Shown piece after piece: positions 14,551-22,263 of a DNA stretch of 33,339 bases. The position numbers were made by a program, and so were the translations under genes. The first letter of the stretch is position 1. Each line of letters begins with the position of its first letter. Source of the stretch: CANQBR01 sp964641395. Lineage in GTDB: Bacteria; Bacillota; Negativicutes; Acidaminococcales; Acidaminococcaceae. A model generated the notes under the pieces. It searched no databases. It was not told the origin of the DNA and saw only the letters and a list, made by a program, of their open reading frames with translations. The DNA lies in contig CAZXKQ010000021.1 of assembly GCA_964641395.1 (NCBI GenBank), positions 1-33,339 of the forward strand, written 5' to 3'.

Positions 14551-16647
14551 ATGGCTTTGAAGTTCAAACACAAACCCAACCCCCGTCTAGACAGCACCGT
14601 CTACCTGGTGCTGCTCACCATCTTCGCCCTAGTGTCCTGCTATCTGAAGCCCTTCCTCATTCCTCCCGCCCTGCTGATCCTGGGCCTCACCTTTTACTTC
14701 GCCCATCGCAGCAACCTCCACCAGGAGCTGAGCTTTTCCAGCTACTTGGACAACATCATCCGCAACATCGAGCGGAGCAACCACTTCGCCGTCCGCAAGC
14801 TGGACATCGGCATGGCGGTGTTCGCCAAGGACGGCAAGCTCCAGTGGTGCAACCCCCTCTTCGCCGAATGGGTGGGGAAGAAGAACATAGAGGGTAAGCT
14901 GCCGGAGGAGGTCCTGCCTCTGGAGGACAACGCCTTCAACATGATGCTGCTGCGGGACGGGGAACGGCTCATCACCATCGAGAACCGTTACTTCCGCCTG
15001 CGCTACTTCCGGGTGCAGACCCAGGAGCACTCCGCCCAGCAGGCGGGGGGCAACATCAGCGGCCTCATGCTCTATCTGACCGAGGTCACAGAGCTGGAGC
15101 TGTTAAAGCAGCGCTATGCCAACGAAAGGCTCTGCCTGGCCTATGCTAATTTCGACAACTACGACGACGTGACCCGGGGGCTGAGCGAGACCGCTGTGGC
15201 CAACCTGAGCGGCGAGGTCAACGAAACCCTCACCGAGTGGGTCAGCCAGCAGCACGGCTTCCTCTGCCGCATGAACAAGGAAAGCTGCCTCATGGGCTTC
15301 AGCCACGCCGCCGTGCAAGACCTGATCGAGGATAAGTTCTCCATCCTGGACAAGGTGCGGGAGCTCGGCCGCGGCTACAAGATCGCCCCCACCCTCAGCA
15401 TCGGGGTGGCCACTGACGGCGTCACCCTGGAAGAGCTGCGGATGAACGCCAGCAAGGCCCTGACGTCGGCCAAGGGCCGGGGCGGGGACCAGGCGGTAGT
15501 GCTCCAGGACAAGGGCAACCTCTACTTTGGCGGCACCAAGGCGGTAGGCTCCACCTTCACCCGGGTGCGGGCCCGCACCGTGGCCAAGGCCATCCGGGAG
15601 CAGATGAGCAAGGCGGATAAGATCTTCGTCATGGGCCACAAGGATGAGGACTTCGATGCCATCGGCAGCGCCATCGGCGTGGCCAAACTGGCCCTCTTCC
15701 TCCACAAGGAGACCTTCATCGTAGTCAGCGGCCCTAACGCCTCCTTTAAGAAGGTGGCCAGGGTGTCCAGCCTGGACGGGGACAGCCTCTTCAAGGACAG
15801 CACCTCCTACACCGATATCATGCTGGAGGAGGCGGCAGCCCTGCCCCACATCGCCGAGAACAGCCTGCTGGTGCTGGTGGATCACCACCGGGCCAGCCTC
15901 TGCGCCAGCCAGGCGGTGCTGGAGCAGATCCCCCGCCGCATCATCATCGACCACCACCGGCGGGCGGAAGACCTGATCGCCAGGCACGAGCTCCTCTACC
16001 TGGAGCCCTCCTCCTCTTCCACCAGCGAGCTGGTGACGGAGCTCAGCGGCTACTTTGATGCCGATCTAGAGTTCACCCCCACCGAGGCCACCGCCCTCTA
16101 CGCCGGCATCGTCCTGGACACCAAGAGCTTCACCGTCCAGGTGGGAGAGCGTACCTTTGAGGCTGCCGCCCTGCTGCGCCGCAGCGGTGCGGATCCCAAC
16201 CTGGTGCGGGGCATGTTCAAGGACGATATGCACTCCATCCTGGAGCGGGCCCAGCTCCTGGCCAGGGCTACCAGCCCCCTGCCCGGCGTGGCTGTCTGCC
16301 TCTACCCGGAGGCCCAGCCCAGCGCCGCCGTCAGCGTCTTAGCCGCCCAGGTAGCCGACACCCTCATCACCATCGAGGGCATCGTCTGCGGTTTCACCAT
16401 CATCGAGTACACCAACGGCAACCTAGGGATCAGCGCCCGCAGCGACGGCAGCGTCAACGTGCAGCTGATTATGGAGGCCCTGGGAGGCGGCGGCCACCAG
16501 ACGGTGGCCGGCGGCCAGCTACAGAATAAACGGGCCAAGGATGTGGAACCCATCCTGGTGTCCTTAGTCCAAAAACAATTTGAGGAGCGTGAAGACAGTG
16601 AAAGTGATACTCTTGCAAGACGTAGCGAACCTAGGCAAGAAGGGTGA
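14551..16647 (+). CDS. gdpP: c-di-AMP phosphodiesterase GdpP (DHH-DHHA1 family)
   Basis: A 698-residue membrane enzyme that hydrolyses cyclic di-AMP. Domains in order: two N-terminal membrane helices (about residues 14-52); a PAS domain (about 80-180); a degenerate GGDEF domain (about 185-310, with LSIGVATDG and NASKALTSAKGRGGDQAVV); a DHH phosphoesterase domain with MGHKDEDFDAIGSAIGVAKL and VLVDHHRAS (near 360-460); and DHHA1 ending in GGGGHQTVAGGQL. The DHH motif residues look complete, so it should be active. The ATG at 14551 is chosen because GAGGTG lies 6 nt upstream; an earlier in-frame start at 14395 lies inside yybS. Its 3' end overlaps rplI by 50 nt. Confidence 0.95.
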   Translation: MALKFKHKPNPRLDSTVYLVLLTIFALVSCYLKPFLIPPALLILGLTFYFAHRSNLHQELSFSSYLDNIIRNIERSNHFAVRKLDIGMAVFAKDGKLQWCNPLFAEWVGKKNIEGKLPEEVLPLEDNAFNMMLLRDGERLITIENRYFRLRYFRVQTQEHSAQQAGGNISGLMLYLTEVTELELLKQRYANERLCLAYANFDNYDDVTRGLSETAVANLSGEVNETLTEWVSQQHGFLCRMNKESCLMGFSHAAVQDLIEDKFSILDKVRELGRGYKIAPTLSIGVATDGVTLEELRMNASKALTSAKGRGGDQAVVLQDKGNLYFGGTKAVGSTFTRVRARTVAKAIREQMSKADKIFVMGHKDEDFDAIGSAIGVAKLALFLHKETFIVVSGPNASFKKVARVSSLDGDSLFKDSTSYTDIMLEEAAALPHIAENSLLVLVDHHRASLCASQAVLEQIPRRIIIDHHRRAEDLIARHELLYLEPSSSSTSELVTELSGYFDADLEFTPTEATALYAGIVLDTKSFTVQVGERTFEAAALLRRSGADPNLVRGMFKDDMHSILERAQLLARATSPLPGVAVCLYPEAQPSAAVSVLAAQVADTLITIEGIVCGFTIIEYTNGNLGISARSDGSVNVQLIMEALGGGGHQTVAGGQLQNKRAKDVEPILVSLVQKQFEEREDSESDTLARRSEPRQEG

Positions 16648-17044
16648 GATAGTAGAGGCGGCGGAAGGCTTCGGCCGCAACTACCTCCTGCCGCGGAAAC
16701 TGGCCAAGGAGGCCAGCGCCGCCAATATCAACCAGGCTAAGAAGGACCAGGCTACCGCCGCCCACCGGGCCGCCCGGGCCAAGGACGAGGCGGTAGTGCT
16801 AGGCTCCCAGCTGGAGAAGACCACCGTCACCATCAAGGTGCGGCTAGGGGAGGGGGGCAAGATGTTCGGCTCCGTCACCTCCAAGGATGTGGCCGAGGCC
16901 CTGGTCCGGCAGACGGGGCTGGACCTGGACCGGCGCAAGGTGGAGTTGAAGGAGCAGATCAAGGCTCCCGGCACCTACACCGCCCTGGCCAGGCTGCACA
17001 AAGACGTGGCCACCACCTTCACCGTAGTAGTTACAGCTGATTGA
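16598..17044 (+). CDS. rplI: 50S ribosomal protein L9
   Basis: A 148-residue protein, the canonical L9 length. The start is GTG at 16598, giving the classic N-terminus MKVILLQDVANLGKKGE, followed by NYLLPRKLA in the rRNA-binding N-domain, a long connecting helix (about residues 41-75) and a C-domain with LGEGGKMFGSVTSKDVAEAL. Two earlier in-frame starts (TTG 16580, GTG 16589) would add non-conserved residues. GAGGAG at 16582-16587 is the ribosome site. It begins inside the last 50 nt of gdpP and ends one base before dnaB, so all are coupled. Confidence 0.97.
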   Translation: MKVILLQDVANLGKKGEIVEAAEGFGRNYLLPRKLAKEASAANINQAKKDQATAAHRAARAKDEAVVLGSQLEKTTVTIKVRLGEGGKMFGSVTSKDVAEALVRQTGLDLDRRKVELKEQIKAPGTYTALARLHKDVATTFTVVVTAD

Positions 17045-17045
17045 A

Positions 17046-18410
17046 ATGGATGAACAACGCCTACCACCCCAAAACATCGAAGCGGAGCAGTCCGTCCTAG
17101 GAGCTATGTTCCTGGACCGGGACGCCATCACCCAGGCGGCAGAGTACCTCAGCGTAGACGACTTCTACCGGGAGGCTCACAAGGTGATCTATGCCGCCAT
17201 GTTAGAGCTGTACAGCAAAAACGAGGCCGTAGACCTGATCACGGTGACGGACGTGCTGCGCCGCAACAACCAGCTGGAGGACATCGGCGGCCTGGGCTAC
17301 CTGACCAGCCTGGCTAACTCTGTGCCTACCGCCGCCAACGTCAAGTTCCATGCGGACATCGTGCAGAAAAAGTCGGTGCTGCGCCAGCTCATCCGCACCT
17401 CCACCGCCATCGCCGCCAAGGGCTACGAGGAGGCGGACGATGTAGAGGTGCTGCTGGACCAGGCGGAGGCCGCCATACTAGAAATCGCCAGCCACAAACG
17501 CCGTAGCGACTTCACCCTGGTGAAGGATGTGCTGGTGGACAGCGTCAAGCAGATCGAGAAGCTGCTGGAAGCCAGCGGCGGCATCACCGGCCTGCCTAGC
17601 GGCTACCAGGATCTAGACCGGCTGACCAGCGGCCTGCAGCCCTCCGACTTCATCATCCTGGCCGCCCGCCCCTCCATGGGCAAGACCGCCCTGGCCCTGA
17701 ACATAGCACAGAACGTGGCCCTGCGGGCCCACAAGAAGGTGGGGGGCCGGCCTCGCTCCGTGGCCTTCTTCTCCCTGGAGATGAGCAAGGAGCAGCTGGT
17801 GAACCGGATGCTCTGCGCCGAGGCCGGGGTAGACTCCCAGCGGCTGCGCACCGGCGAGATGAAGGACGAGGACTGGAACCGGCTCTGGGATGCCTGTGGC
17901 CAGCTGAGCGATGCCCAGCTCTACATCGACGACACTCCCGGCATCACCGCCCTGGAGATGCGCAGCCGGGCCCGCCGCCTGAAGGCGGAGCACGGCCTGG
18001 ACCTGATCGTGGTAGACTACCTGCAGTTGATGCAGGGCAGCGGCCGCCGCAGCAGTGCTTCGGCAGACAACCGGCAGCAGGAGGTGTCGGAGATCTCCCG
18101 CTCCCTCAAGGCCCTGGCCCGGGAGCTGATGGTGCCGGTGCTGGCCCTCTCCCAGCTCAGCAGGGGGGTGGAGAACCGCCAGGTGAAACGGCCCCTGCTC
18201 AGCGACCTGCGGGAGTCCGGCTCCCTGGAGCAGGATGCGGACATCGTGGCCTTCCTCTACCGGGAGGACTACTACAACCCAGAGACGGAGAACAAGAACG
18301 TCACCGAGCTGATCATCGCCAAGCACCGCAACGGGCCGGTGGACACCATCCACCTCTTCTTCCAAAAACAGTTCACTAAGTTCTTAGGCTTTAGCAAGCA
18401 GCAAGAATGA
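17046..18410 (+). CDS. dnaB: replicative DNA helicase DnaB
   Basis: A 454-residue hexameric helicase that unwinds the replication fork. The N-domain begins PPQNIEAEQSVLGAMFLD, the primase-interacting part. The RecA-like domain has Walker A PSMGKTALALNIA (about residue 210), Walker B DLIVVDYLQLM (about 320), and LSQLSRGVENR with the sensor and DNA-binding loop; the arginine-finger region includes HRNGPVDTIHLFF near the C-terminus. No intein is present. It begins one base after the rplI stop and lacks a clear Shine-Dalgarno sequence, so it probably depends on translational coupling. It is the last gene of the operon. Confidence 0.97.
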   Translation: MDEQRLPPQNIEAEQSVLGAMFLDRDAITQAAEYLSVDDFYREAHKVIYAAMLELYSKNEAVDLITVTDVLRRNNQLEDIGGLGYLTSLANSVPTAANVKFHADIVQKKSVLRQLIRTSTAIAAKGYEEADDVEVLLDQAEAAILEIASHKRRSDFTLVKDVLVDSVKQIEKLLEASGGITGLPSGYQDLDRLTSGLQPSDFIILAARPSMGKTALALNIAQNVALRAHKKVGGRPRSVAFFSLEMSKEQLVNRMLCAEAGVDSQRLRTGEMKDEDWNRLWDACGQLSDAQLYIDDTPGITALEMRSRARRLKAEHGLDLIVVDYLQLMQGSGRRSSASADNRQQEVSEISRSLKALARELMVPVLALSQLSRGVENRQVKRPLLSDLRESGSLEQDADIVAFLYREDYYNPETENKNVTELIIAKHRNGPVDTIHLFFQKQFTKFLGFSKQQE

Positions 18411-18416
18411 GGGCTT

Positions 18417-18449
18417 GCCGCTTTCCCTGGGGGAGGGCGGCTTTCTTTT
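18417..18449 (+). terminator. terminator after dnaB
   Basis: GCCGCTTTCCC (18417-18427) pairs with GGGAGGGCGGC (18431-18441) over 11 bp including two G-T wobbles, with a 3-nt loop, followed by TTTCTTTT. Confidence 0.8.
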
Positions 18450-18489
18450 CCGAACATTATTGACTAATTCTCAAAAAATGTTCAGTACG
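18446..18489. promoter_or_regulatory. PurBox-like inverted pair upstream of purB
   Basis: TTTTCCGAACATT (18446-18458) matches the Bacillus PurBox AWWWCCGAACWWT at 12 of 13 positions. A second, weaker box lies on the other strand at 18477-18489 (GAACATT core conserved), separated by 18 nt. Known PurR sites are inverted box pairs 16-17 nt apart. It sits just upstream of the -35 of the purB promoter, so PurR control by PRPP is the natural reading (inference). Confidence 0.7.
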
Positions 18490-18491
18490 GC

Positions 18492-18520
18492 TTGCGCTAC
18501 ACAGGGGAAAATGATAGAAT
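18492..18520 (+). promoter_or_regulatory. promoter of purB-purA
   Basis: TTGCGC (18492-18497), 17-nt spacer, TAGAAT (18515-18520). Expected start near 18527, leader about 45 nt. Confidence 0.6.
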
Positions 18521-18571
18521 GATGGAGGGAAGGAGCCCCCTTCCCTAGGCAAAAAGCTAGGAGGCTGCAAG

Positions 18572-19864
18572 ATGATAGAGCGCTATACCCATCCAGAGAT
18601 GGGTAACATCTGGACTCTGGAGAACGAGTTCCGCACTATGCTGAAGGTGGAGATCCTGGCCTGCGAGGCTATGAACCAGCTGGGCATCGTGCCGGATCAG
18701 GCCCTGCGGGACATCCAGACCAAGGCTGATTTCCGTCTGGAGCGGATCAAGGAGATCGAGGCCGTCACCAACCACGACATCATCGCCTTCCTCACCAACG
18801 TGGCCGAGTACGTAGGCGATGCTTCCAAGTACATCCACAAGGGGCTGACCAGCAGCGACGTGAAGGACACCGCCCTCTGCTACATGACGGTGCAGGCTGC
18901 CGACCTGCTGCTGGGGCACCTGGAGAAGTTCCACGCCGTGCTGAAGCGGCGGGCGGCAGAGCACAAGTACACGGTGATGATAGGCCGCACCCACGGCATC
19001 CACGCCGAGCCCATGACCTTCGGCCTGAAGTTCTGCCTGTGGCTGGACGAGACGGAGCGGAACATAGCCCGCCTGCAGCAGGCCCGGGGCTTCATGGCGG
19101 TGGGCAAGCTGTCCGGGGCGGTAGGCACCTACTCCAACGTAGACCCCTTCGTAGAGGAATACGTCTGCGGCAAGCTGGGGCTGGCCCCCGCCCGCCTGGC
19201 CACCCAGGTCATCCAGCGGGATAGGCACGCCCACTTCCTCACCACCCTGGCCATCATCGGCTCCTCCTTGGAGAAGATGGCTACGGAGATCCGCAACCTG
19301 CAGCGCACCGACATCCGGGAGGCGGAGGAATACTTCGCCCCGGGGCAGAAGGGCTCTTCCGCCATGCCCCACAAGCGCAACCCCATCACCTGCGAGAAGG
19401 TGAGCGGCATGGCCCGGCTGCTGCGGGGCTACGCCGTAGCCGCCTTAGAAGACGTCACCCTCTGGCACGAGCGGGACATCTCCCACTCCTCTGTGGAGCG
19501 GGTCATCCTCCCCGACGCCTGCATCGCCCTGGACCATATGCTGCGCAAGTTCACCAACATCATCGACAAGCTGTTGGTTTACCCTGAGGCCATGCTGGCC
19601 AACATGAACAAGACCGGCGGCCTCATCTTCAGCCAGAACCTGCTCATCGCCCTGGTCAGCAAGGGGGTGCTGCGGGAGGAGGCCTACAAGTGGGTGCAGC
19701 GGAACGCCATGGCCCGCTGGCTCCAGGGCGCCGACTTTAAGACCAACGTAGAACAGGATCCTGATATTAAGAACTATCTCAGTCCGGCAGAGGTGGAGCA
19801 GTGCTTCGACCCTCAGCCCATGCTGCGGCACATAGACCGTATCTTCGCCCGCTTCGGCTTATAA
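18572..19864 (+). CDS. purB: adenylosuccinate lyase
   Basis: A 430-residue fumarase-superfamily enzyme. It cleaves SAICAR to AICAR and adenylosuccinate to AMP, releasing fumarate, so it serves two steps of purine synthesis. The signature loop GSSAMPHKRNP (about residue 262) carries the catalytic Ser. TSSDVKDTA (about residue 93) and RTHGIHAEP (about residue 141, catalytic His) are the other conserved active-site segments. The length is normal. AGGAGG lies 7 nt before the ATG. It is followed by purA after 51 nt with no terminator, so the two enzymes acting on adenylosuccinate are cotranscribed. Confidence 0.97.
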   Translation: MIERYTHPEMGNIWTLENEFRTMLKVEILACEAMNQLGIVPDQALRDIQTKADFRLERIKEIEAVTNHDIIAFLTNVAEYVGDASKYIHKGLTSSDVKDTALCYMTVQAADLLLGHLEKFHAVLKRRAAEHKYTVMIGRTHGIHAEPMTFGLKFCLWLDETERNIARLQQARGFMAVGKLSGAVGTYSNVDPFVEEYVCGKLGLAPARLATQVIQRDRHAHFLTTLAIIGSSLEKMATEIRNLQRTDIREAEEYFAPGQKGSSAMPHKRNPITCEKVSGMARLLRGYAVAALEDVTLWHERDISHSSVERVILPDACIALDHMLRKFTNIIDKLLVYPEAMLANMNKTGGLIFSQNLLIALVSKGVLREEAYKWVQRNAMARWLQGADFKTNVEQDPDIKNYLSPAEVEQCFDPQPMLRHIDRIFARFGL

Positions 19865-19915
19865 GGGCGTACTAAAACAGGGCTTGGCTAGCAAGCCGGG
19901 AAAGAAGGTAGACTT

Positions 19916-21205
19916 ATGGCATCTGTAATCGTACTAGGCACCCAGTGGGGTGACGAAGGCAAGGGCAAAATCGTGGACTATCTGGCCCAGAAGGCTGACG
20001 CCGTAGTGCGCTACTCCGGCGGCTCCAACGCCGGCCACACCGTAGTGGTGAACGACATCGCCTACAAGCTGCGGCTGCTGCCCTCCGGGGTGCTCTTTCC
20101 TGAAAAGGCCAACATCCTGGGCAACGGGGTGGTCATCAACCCCGGGGTGGTGCTGGCCGAAATCGCCGGCATGAAGGAGAAGGGCATCACCTGCCACAAC
20201 CTGTACATCAGCGATAGGGCCCACGTGGTGCTCCCCTACCACCTAAGGCTGGACGAGCTGCAGGAGGCCGCCCTAGGGGCCAACAAGATCGGCACCACCA
20301 AGGGAGGCATCGGCCCCTGCTACATGGACAAGGTGGCCCGGGTAGGCATCCGGGTCTGCGATCTGCTGGAGCCGGCCACCTTCGCTGCCAAGCTGAAGGT
20401 GAACCTGGCGGCCAAGAACGCCCTCATCACCAAGATCTACGGCGGCGAGCCCTTCGAGTACGACACCATCCTGGCGGAATACCTGGACTACGGTGAGAAG
20501 CTGCGCCCCTACGTCACCGATACAGGGGTGATCATGGACGAGCTCTTCGCCCAGGGGCGGAAGGTGCTCTTCGAAGGGGCCCAGGCTACCTTCTTGGACA
20601 TCGACCACGGCACCTATCCCTACGTCACCTCCTCTAATCCCACCGCCGGCAACGCCTGCACCGGCAGCGGCGTCGGCCCCCGCTTCATCCACCATGTGGT
20701 GGGCGTGGTGAAGGCCTACACCACCCGGGTAGGGGAGGGGCCCTTCATCACCGAGCTGCTGGACAAGGACGGCCCTGGCAACCAACTGCGGGAGACTGGC
20801 CACGAGTACGGCACCGTCACCGGCCGTCCCCGCCGCTGCGGCTGGCTGGACGGGGTGATGCTCCGCTACAGCGCCCGGCTGAACAGCCTGGACTCCCTGG
20901 CCGTCACCAGGTTGGACATCCTGGACCAGATGCCTAAGCTGAAGATGTGCGTAGGCTACGAGATCGACGGCCGGCCCATTAAGAACATCCCCGCCAGCCT
21001 CAACGTCCTGGCCAAGGTGGAGCCGGTGTACGAAGAATTCGAGGGCTGGCTCAGCGACACCAGCGCCGTGCGCAGCTACGCCGACCTGCCCCAGAATGCT
21101 AAGAAGTACCTGGCCCGCCTGGCTGAGGTGGCCGGGGTGGAGATCGGCATCGTCTCCGTAGGGCCCAACCGGGAGCAGACCATCGTGCTGCGGGACTTCT
21201 TCTAA
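19916..21205 (+). CDS. purA: adenylosuccinate synthetase
   Basis: A 429-residue GTP-dependent enzyme that joins IMP and aspartate to give adenylosuccinate, the committed step to AMP. Conserved segments are the N-terminal P-loop-like WGDEGKGKIVD with catalytic Asp13, SGGSNAGHTV with the catalytic His near residue 41, GIGPCYMDKVAR, the IMP-binding QATFLDIDHGTYPYVTSSN, and GEGPFITEL. The length is normal. It is the second gene of the purB-purA unit, and AAGGTAG serves as a moderate ribosome site. Confidence 0.97.
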   Translation: MASVIVLGTQWGDEGKGKIVDYLAQKADAVVRYSGGSNAGHTVVVNDIAYKLRLLPSGVLFPEKANILGNGVVINPGVVLAEIAGMKEKGITCHNLYISDRAHVVLPYHLRLDELQEAALGANKIGTTKGGIGPCYMDKVARVGIRVCDLLEPATFAAKLKVNLAAKNALITKIYGGEPFEYDTILAEYLDYGEKLRPYVTDTGVIMDELFAQGRKVLFEGAQATFLDIDHGTYPYVTSSNPTAGNACTGSGVGPRFIHHVVGVVKAYTTRVGEGPFITELLDKDGPGNQLRETGHEYGTVTGRPRRCGWLDGVMLRYSARLNSLDSLAVTRLDILDQMPKLKMCVGYEIDGRPIKNIPASLNVLAKVEPVYEEFEGWLSDTSAVRSYADLPQNAKKYLARLAEVAGVEIGIVSVGPNREQTIVLRDFF

Positions 21206-21235
21206 GGCCCGCCCCCAGTCCCAGAAAGAAAACTC

Positions 21236-21264
21236 ACCCGCCTCTGGCCTCCAGAGGCGGGTTT
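21236..21264 (+). terminator. terminator after purA
   Basis: ACCCGCCTCTGG (21236-21247) and CCAGAGGCGGGT (21251-21262) are perfect 12-bp arms with a 3-nt loop. The T-run is short (TTT then GCTTT). Confidence 0.8.
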
Positions 21265-21300
21265 GCTTTAGGCGCTATGGGAGTCGGCGGCTGCCTGTTG

Positions 21301-21331
21301 AAAAAAGCTAGGGCCGGCGCCTGCCGGCCCT
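21301..21331 (-). terminator. terminator of the tmRNA gene
   Basis: AGGGCCGGC (21310-21318) and GCCGGCCCT (21323-21331) form 9-bp arms with a 4-nt loop. On the minus strand this is followed by TTTTTT (21301-21306). Confidence 0.85.
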
Positions 21332-21366
21332 GATGGGGGAAAGCCCTTCCCGGGCTGTATTAAGCT

Positions 21367-21715
21367 TGGTGGAGATGAGGGGAGTCGAACCCCTGTCCGA
21401 AAATATTGCCATACAACTTTCTCCGAGCGCAGGCGTCATATTTTTCTTCGCCCCTCCCCTGCCTAACGCCGGGCCGAGGAGGCAGCTATCTCGATGGCTT
21501 TCCCCTGGGCCTCCGAGAATTGGCCGAGGGTGAGCCTGGGTAGTGACTGCCAATCCTCGCCCCCAGGCGGAACTCAGCTGGCAGTTAGCAGTTAAGCTGC
21601 TAAAGCGTAGTCTTCTTTTGCGTTTATGTTTAAACGTTCCACCTTTTAACGTGGCTGTGGATCCACGGCTCGCTTATCGTACAACACCTATCCCCGTCGA
21701 AACCAGTACATCCCC
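21367..21715 (-). ncRNA. ssrA: transfer-messenger RNA (tmRNA)
   Basis: About 349 nt. The tRNA-like part is clear. The 5' end GGGGATG pairs with CATCTCC before the encoded 3' CCA (one G-T pair). The T-arm sequence GGTTCGACTCC lies near the 3' end, and GGTTTCGAC, the conserved tmRNA 5' motif, lies near the start. The mRNA part has a resume codon GCA at 21619-21621 and encodes the tag AKEDYALAA, ending in TAA at 21592-21594. The YALAA end is the usual proteolysis signal. tmRNA with SmpB rescues stalled ribosomes. It lies downstream of smpB and has its own promoter. Confidence 0.95.
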
Positions 21716-21743
21716 AGTTATAGGCGCCATCAACGCTGGAGCC

Positions 21744-21773
21744 ATTATAACACAGACGGCAGGGAGAAGGCAA
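21744..21773 (-). promoter_or_regulatory. extended -10 promoter of ssrA
   Basis: On the minus strand, TTGCCT (21768-21773), an 18-nt spacer and TATAAT (21744-21749), with TG one base upstream of the -10. Start near 21737, so about 22 nt would be trimmed to reach the mature 5' end, presumably by RNase P. Confidence 0.75.
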
Positions 21774-21795
21774 GGGAAATCTTTCCCCGCCCCTC

Positions 21796-22263
21796 CTAGT
21801 ACCTGCGGCTGCGGAGGGCCCGCTCCATCTCCCGCTGGGCGACCCGTTTGGCCAGGTCCTGCCGCTTGTCGTAGAGCTTCTTCCCTACGGCCAGGGCCAG
21901 TTCCAGCTTCACCAGGCCTCCCTTAAAGTAGAGCTTCAAGGGCACCAGGGCGTAGCCCTTCTCCTTCACCTTGCCTAGCAGGCGCCGGATCTCCCCCTTG
22001 TGGAGGAGGAGGCGGCGGTTGCGGAGAGGGTCGTGGTTGTAGATGTTGCCGTGCTCATAGGGGCTGATGTGGAGCTGGTAGACCAGCACCTCCTCCCCCT
22101 TGGTGACCTGGGCGTAGCTGTCCTTGAGATTGGCCTTGCCGGCCCGCAGGCTCTTCACCTCCGTCCCCGTCAGGGCCAGGCCGGCCTCGAAGGTTTCCAG
22201 GATGGTGTAGTCGTGGCGGGCCTTGCGGTTTTCGGCGATAATCTTAATCCTTTGCTCTGCCAT
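21796..22263 (-). CDS. smpB: SsrA-binding protein SmpB
   Basis: A 155-residue RNA-binding protein that carries tmRNA to stalled ribosomes. Conserved motifs are ENRKARHDY, TGTEVKSLRAGKANLKDSYA, the HISPYEHGN loop, and a basic tail (KKLYDKRQDLAKRVAQREME) that enters the decoding centre. The length is normal. The ATG overlaps the rnr stop codon by one base (TGATG), so the two are coupled, and the partner RNA gene follows directly. Confidence 0.97.
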   Translation of the reverse strand: MAEQRIKIIAENRKARHDYTILETFEAGLALTGTEVKSLRAGKANLKDSYAQVTKGEEVLVYQLHISPYEHGNIYNHDPLRNRRLLLHKGEIRRLLGKVKEKGYALVPLKLYFKGGLVKLELALAVGKKLYDKRQDLAKRVAQREMERALRSRRY

